The notes under the pieces are model-generated. The model searched no databases. It was not told the origin of the DNA and was given only the letters and a program-made list of their open reading frames with translations. The position numbers were made by a program, and so were the translations under genes. 64,000 bases of DNA from CAWINY01 sp963837635 (lineage in GTDB: Bacteria; Acidobacteriota; Terriglobia; Terriglobales; Acidobacteriaceae), in the NCBI GenBank assembly GCA_963837635.1, contig CAWINY010000007.1, positions 62,001-126,000 on the forward strand, read 5' to 3'. Positions 60,726 through 64,000 of this stretch are shown in pieces. The number at the start of each line of letters is the position of its first letter. The first letter of the stretch is position 1.

Positions 60726-62761
60726 TTGACCGCATTATTGAAGGCTGCGCCAAGCACAAGTTTCTGGTGTTCCTGTTCATCGGCGTCGGCGTGCTGTTGG
60801 GCGTGCAGGCGATGAAGAATACGAAACTGGACGCCATCCCCGACCTCTCCGACACCCAGGTCATCGTGTACGCCAAGTGGGACCGCAGTCCCGACATCAT
60901 GGAAGACCAGGTGTCGTATCCCATAACCTCGGCCCTGCTCGGCATGCCCAAGGTGAAGGACATTCGCGCCTTCAGCGATTTTGGATACTCCTATATCTAC
61001 ATCATCTTTGACGAAGGTACGGATATCTACTGGGCGCGCTCCCGCACCCTGGAGTATCTGAACTCGGTCACGCCGCGCCTGCCGAAAGGCGTGAATGTCG
61101 AGCTCGCCAAGGACGCTACGGCTGTCGGCTGGGTATATGAATACGCGCTGGTGGACGACACCGGCCAGTACTCGCTGGAGCAGATGCGCAGCTATCAGGA
61201 CTGGTATCTGCGGTACGCGCTGCAGGCGGTGCCGGGCGTGGCCGAAGTCGCCCCGGTCGGCGGTTTCGTGCGCCAGTATCAGGTCAATGTCGATCCCAAC
61301 AAGCTGCTCGCCTACAAGATCCCGATCAACGCGGTCACGGATGCGGTGCGGAAGTCCAACAACGACGTGGGCGCGCGGCTGGTGGAGCAGACCGGCCGCG
61401 AGTACATGGTGCGCGGGCGCGGCTACATAAAGTCGTTGAACGACATTGAAAACATCCCTCTGCTGGTCAATCCGCAGACGGGCACGCCGGTTTTCGTGCG
61501 CGATGTGGCTACCGTAACCTATGGACCGGAGATGCGCCGCGGCGTCTCGGAGATCGACGGCCGCGGTGAAGCCGTCGGCGGCGTGGTGATCATGCGCTTC
61601 GGCGAGAATGCGCAGAAGGTCATCGAGCGGGTCAAGGCCAGGATTGCCGACATCGAGCCAACCCTGCCCAAGGGCCTGAAGATCGTCCCCACCTACGACC
61701 GCTCCGAGTTGATCGACCGCTCGGTGGACAACCTGAAGCACACGCTGCTCGAAGAGCTGATCATCGTCAGCCTGGTGATTCTGATTTTCCTGTGGCACTT
61801 CCCCAGCGCCATCATCCCGATCATCACCATCCCGATTACCGTGATCCTGGCCTTCATTCCGATCCAGATGTCGGGCATGACGGCGAACATCATGTCCCTT
61901 GGCGGCATTGCCGTAGCCATCGGCGCGATGGTCGATGCCGCCGTGGTCGTGGTCGAGCAGACACACAAGAAACTGGAGCACTGGAACGCGGAAGGCCGGC
62001 CCGGCGACTACAAGGACGTGGTGATCTCGGCGGTGAAGGAAGTTGGCGGACCCAGCTTCTTTGCGCTGCTGGTGATTGCCGTTTCGTTCCTGCCGGTGTT
62101 TACCCTGGAAGCGCAGGAAGGCCGCCTGTTCAAGCCGCTGGCGTTTACCAAGAACTTCGCCATGGCCATCGCAGCGCTGCTGGCCATTACCCTGGATCCG
62201 GCCATGCGGCTGCTGTTCACCCGCATGGACAATTTCAAATTCCGGCCCAAGTGGCTGGCCAGGATCGTCAACGGGCTGCTGGTCGGCAAGATTCACAGCG
62301 AGGATGATCATCCCATCAGCCGGCCACTGATGAAGCTCTATCATCCCGTCGTTGAGTTCGTTCTGGAGCACAAGTGGAAGACCATCGCTGTGGCGGTGAT
62401 CGCGATGGCTTTAACCGTGCCCGTGTTTTTCAAGCTGGGCTCGGAATTCATGCCGCCGCTGGATGAAGGCACGCTGCTCTACATGCCGACCACCCTGCCG
62501 GGCATGTCGGTCGCCGAAGCCTCGCGCCTGCTGCAGGTGCAGGACAAGATCATCAAGAGCTTTCCGGAGGTCGAGCGCGTCTTTGGCAAGGCGGGAAGGG
62601 TCGAGAGCGCCACCGATCCGGCGCCCTATTCGATGATGGAGACCGTCATCGTGCTGAAACCGCCAACCGAGTGGCCGAAGCGCGCGCAGTGGTACTCGAA
62701 ATGGGCGCCCAACTGGGCGCAAGATATCTTTCTTTGCGCCGCTTCTGGCCTGACCATATGA
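60722..62761 (+). CDS. CusA-like HME-RND efflux pump, N-terminal part (frameshifted)
   Basis: The first 679 residues of a heavy-metal RND pump. LDAIPDLSDTQVIVYAKWD is the standard HME-RND opening. DVGARLVEQTGREYMVRGRG follows. TM4 carries LGGIAVAIGAMVDAAVVVVE, which is the Cu/Ag (CusA) form rather than the divalent CzcA form. The frame shifts around 62720-62735 in the second periplasmic domain and ends at a TGA at 62759-62761. The correct continuation is in another frame from 62758. A single missing base would restore ELIYGPGGM and the rest. It may be a real mutation or an error. The full pump would be about 1040-1090 residues. Confidence 0.88.
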   Translation: MIDRIIEGCAKHKFLVFLFIGVGVLLGVQAMKNTKLDAIPDLSDTQVIVYAKWDRSPDIMEDQVSYPITSALLGMPKVKDIRAFSDFGYSYIYIIFDEGTDIYWARSRTLEYLNSVTPRLPKGVNVELAKDATAVGWVYEYALVDDTGQYSLEQMRSYQDWYLRYALQAVPGVAEVAPVGGFVRQYQVNVDPNKLLAYKIPINAVTDAVRKSNNDVGARLVEQTGREYMVRGRGYIKSLNDIENIPLLVNPQTGTPVFVRDVATVTYGPEMRRGVSEIDGRGEAVGGVVIMRFGENAQKVIERVKARIADIEPTLPKGLKIVPTYDRSELIDRSVDNLKHTLLEELIIVSLVILIFLWHFPSAIIPIITIPITVILAFIPIQMSGMTANIMSLGGIAVAIGAMVDAAVVVVEQTHKKLEHWNAEGRPGDYKDVVISAVKEVGGPSFFALLVIAVSFLPVFTLEAQEGRLFKPLAFTKNFAMAIAALLAITLDPAMRLLFTRMDNFKFRPKWLARIVNGLLVGKIHSEDDHPISRPLMKLYHPVVEFVLEHKWKTIAVAVIAMALTVPVFFKLGSEFMPPLDEGTLLYMPTTLPGMSVAEASRLLQVQDKIIKSFPEVERVFGKAGRVESATDPAPYSMMETVIVLKPPTEWPKRAQWYSKWAPNWAQDIFLCAASGLTI

Positions 62762-64000
62762 GTACGCAGGAGCTGATCTATGGTCCCGGCGGCATGAACG
62801 AGGCGCTCACCATGCCCGGCGTGGCCAACGCCTGGACCATGCCCATCAAGGCGCGCATCGACATGCTCACCACCGGTATCCGCACCCCACTGGGCATCAA
62901 GGTGCTGGGCTCCGACCTGGGGGAGATCGAGAAAGTTGGCGAGCAGATCGAGGGCACGCTGAAGAACATCCCCGGCACCACCAGCGTCTTCGCCGAGCGC
63001 ACCACCGGCGGCTACTTTCTGGACTTCGATCTGAAACGCGACGAGCTTGCGCGCTACGGCCTCACCGTGGATGACGCGAATGAGGTGTTGATGTCAGCGA
63101 TCGGCGGCGAGCCGGTGACCACCACGGTCGAAGGCCGCGAGCGGTACACGGTTAACGTCCGCTATCTACGCGATTACCGCAGCGACCTTGATGCCCTCGG
63201 GCGCGTGCTGGTCAATACGCCCTCCGGCGCGCAGATCCCGCTGGCGCAGATCGCCAACATCTCGCTGAAGACCGGGCCGGGAATGATCCGCGACGAAAAC
63301 GGCCGACTGAGCGGCTACGTCTATGTGGACGTCAGCGGTCGCGACATCGGCAGCTATGTCAACGAAGCGAAGAAGATCGTCTCCGAGAAGGTGCAGGTGC
63401 CGGCCGGCTACCAGCTCGTATGGAGCGGCCAGTACGAGTCGATGGAGCGGGTGAAGGAGCGGCTGAAGGTCGTGCTGCCGGTCACGCTGTTTATTGTCTT
63501 CCTGTTGCTGTACTTCAATACCGGGTCGGCGGTGAAGACCGGCATCATCCTGCTGGCGGTGCCGTTTTCGGCTATTGGCGCAATCTGGCTGCTGTACCTG
63601 CTCAACTACAACATGAGCATCGCGGTGTGGGTCGGGCTGATCGCCTTGCTCGGCGTCGATGCGGAAACCGCAGTGTTCATGCTGCTCTATCTGGATCTCG
63701 CCTATCACGACGCGATCAGCAAAGGGCAGATGAACTCATGGGACGACCTGCGCGAGTCTATCGTCCATGGTGCGGTAAAGCGGCTGCGGCCCAAGGTGAT
63801 GACGGTGGCCTGCATGCTCTTCGGCCTGCTGCCCATCATGTGGTCGGTTGGAAGCGGCGGCGACGTCATGAAGCGGATTGCCGCGCCCATGATCGGTGGA
63901 ATCATCACTTCGTTCTTGATGGAGCTGATTGTCTATCCGCCGATCTTCGCCATCTGGAAGTGGAACTTTGACGTTAAGCCGAGGCTCCGGAAGGGGATGC
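62758..64000 (+). CDS. CusA-like HME-RND efflux pump, C-terminal part (runs off window)
   Basis: The frame beginning ATG 62758 (ATGA overlap with the N-terminal part's stop) reads MSTQELIYGPGGMNEALTMP, then GVANAWTMPIKARIDMLTTG, GIKVLGSDLGEIEKVGEQIE and so on without a stop to base 64000. It covers the second half of the second periplasmic domain and TM8-TM12 (PVTLFIVFLLLYFNTGSAVK; VWVGLIALLGVDAETAVFML). Upstream codons RRFWPDH before the ATG also match the family, which shows the two parts were one gene. Reinitiation at the ATGA could still make a second polypeptide. The 3' end is beyond the window. Confidence 0.87.
   Translation, partial: MSTQELIYGPGGMNEALTMPGVANAWTMPIKARIDMLTTGIRTPLGIKVLGSDLGEIEKVGEQIEGTLKNIPGTTSVFAERTTGGYFLDFDLKRDELARYGLTVDDANEVLMSAIGGEPVTTTVEGRERYTVNVRYLRDYRSDLDALGRVLVNTPSGAQIPLAQIANISLKTGPGMIRDENGRLSGYVYVDVSGRDIGSYVNEAKKIVSEKVQVPAGYQLVWSGQYESMERVKERLKVVLPVTLFIVFLLLYFNTGSAVKTGIILLAVPFSAIGAIWLLYLLNYNMSIAVWVGLIALLGVDAETAVFMLLYLDLAYHDAISKGQMNSWDDLRESIVHGAVKRLRPKVMTVACMLFGLLPIMWSVGSGGDVMKRIAAPMIGGIITSFLMELIVYPPIFAIWKWNFDVKPRLRKGM

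Noticed and set aside
60671..62371. 566-codon open frame antisense to the CusA-like gene
   Set aside because: It is rich in His, Gln, Asp and Arg with no protein motif, while the opposite strand matches HME-RND pumps throughout; it is a by-product of GC-rich codons.
1..64000. CRISPR array
   Set aside because: No set of regularly spaced near-identical repeats was seen; the only short repeats are isolated palindromes and IS ends.

Overview
The window looks like a chromosomal segment from an Acidobacteriota-type bacterium. This is an inference from the moderately high GC, the IPT plus putative-Ig extracellular protein, exopolysaccharide families of the exosortase-A (XrtA) association, a very large NdvB-type cyclic beta-glucan synthase, and the dispersed extragenic repeats. 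No 16S rRNA or other phylogenetic marker is present.

Layout. (1) 0-12.3 kb, plus strand: a tightly packed exopolysaccharide operon with a cut-off initiating sugar transferase, XrtA-type deacetylase, O-antigen-ligase-like protein, DegT-type enzyme, flippase, GT4 enzymes, a second deacetylase, an ATP-grasp ligase and a PHP phosphoesterase. Most genes overlap by 4 bp. (2) 12.3-19.1 kb, minus strand: a second glycan block with another deacetylase and another ATP-grasp, one intact GT4 and two broken GT4 genes. Part of this block, with the FemAB gene (19.7-20.7 kb, plus strand), is bracketed by two inverted ISL3-family ends. (3) 21.2-27.5 kb: GT2, a sensor-like membrane protein, an XrtA-type GT4, a third broken GT4, an unknown multi-pass membrane protein and another GT4. 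(4) 27.8-40.6 kb: a secreted IPT/Ig protein, a LuxR-type regulator, galE, an adenosine-deaminase-like enzyme, small unknown genes, an intact IS5-family element with target duplication, nitronate monooxygenase, acyl-CoA desaturase and a two-component pair. (5) 40.7-55.1 kb, minus strand: MgtA-type P-ATPase, B12-binding radical SAM protein, the 2933-codon cyclic glucan synthase, two small unknown genes and an RRM protein. (6) 55.1-64 kb: a gene-poor stretch, a 44-nt 3' fragment of tRNA-Asp(GTC) with a resolvase remnant, then a Cu/Ag-type efflux operon (Cys/His-rich secreted protein, TolC-like, CusB-like, NosL-like, CusA-like). CusA is split by a frameshift and runs off the end.

How the genes fit together. 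Regions 1-3 would build, modify and export a surface polysaccharide: UDP-sugar supply (GalE), lipid-linked initiation, chain extension by GT4/GT2 enzymes, flipping, polymerisation or ligation, and N-deacetylation. Deacetylase genes twice neighbour ATP-grasp carboxylate-amine-ligase-like genes, and a FemAB-like gene is also present. This suggests that exposed glycan amines are re-acylated with amino acids or other carboxylates. That is the strongest candidate here for an undescribed system. Region 6 looks like an acquired metal-resistance island whose left edge is the tRNA fragment. Exosortase itself and PEP-CTERM substrates are not in the window.
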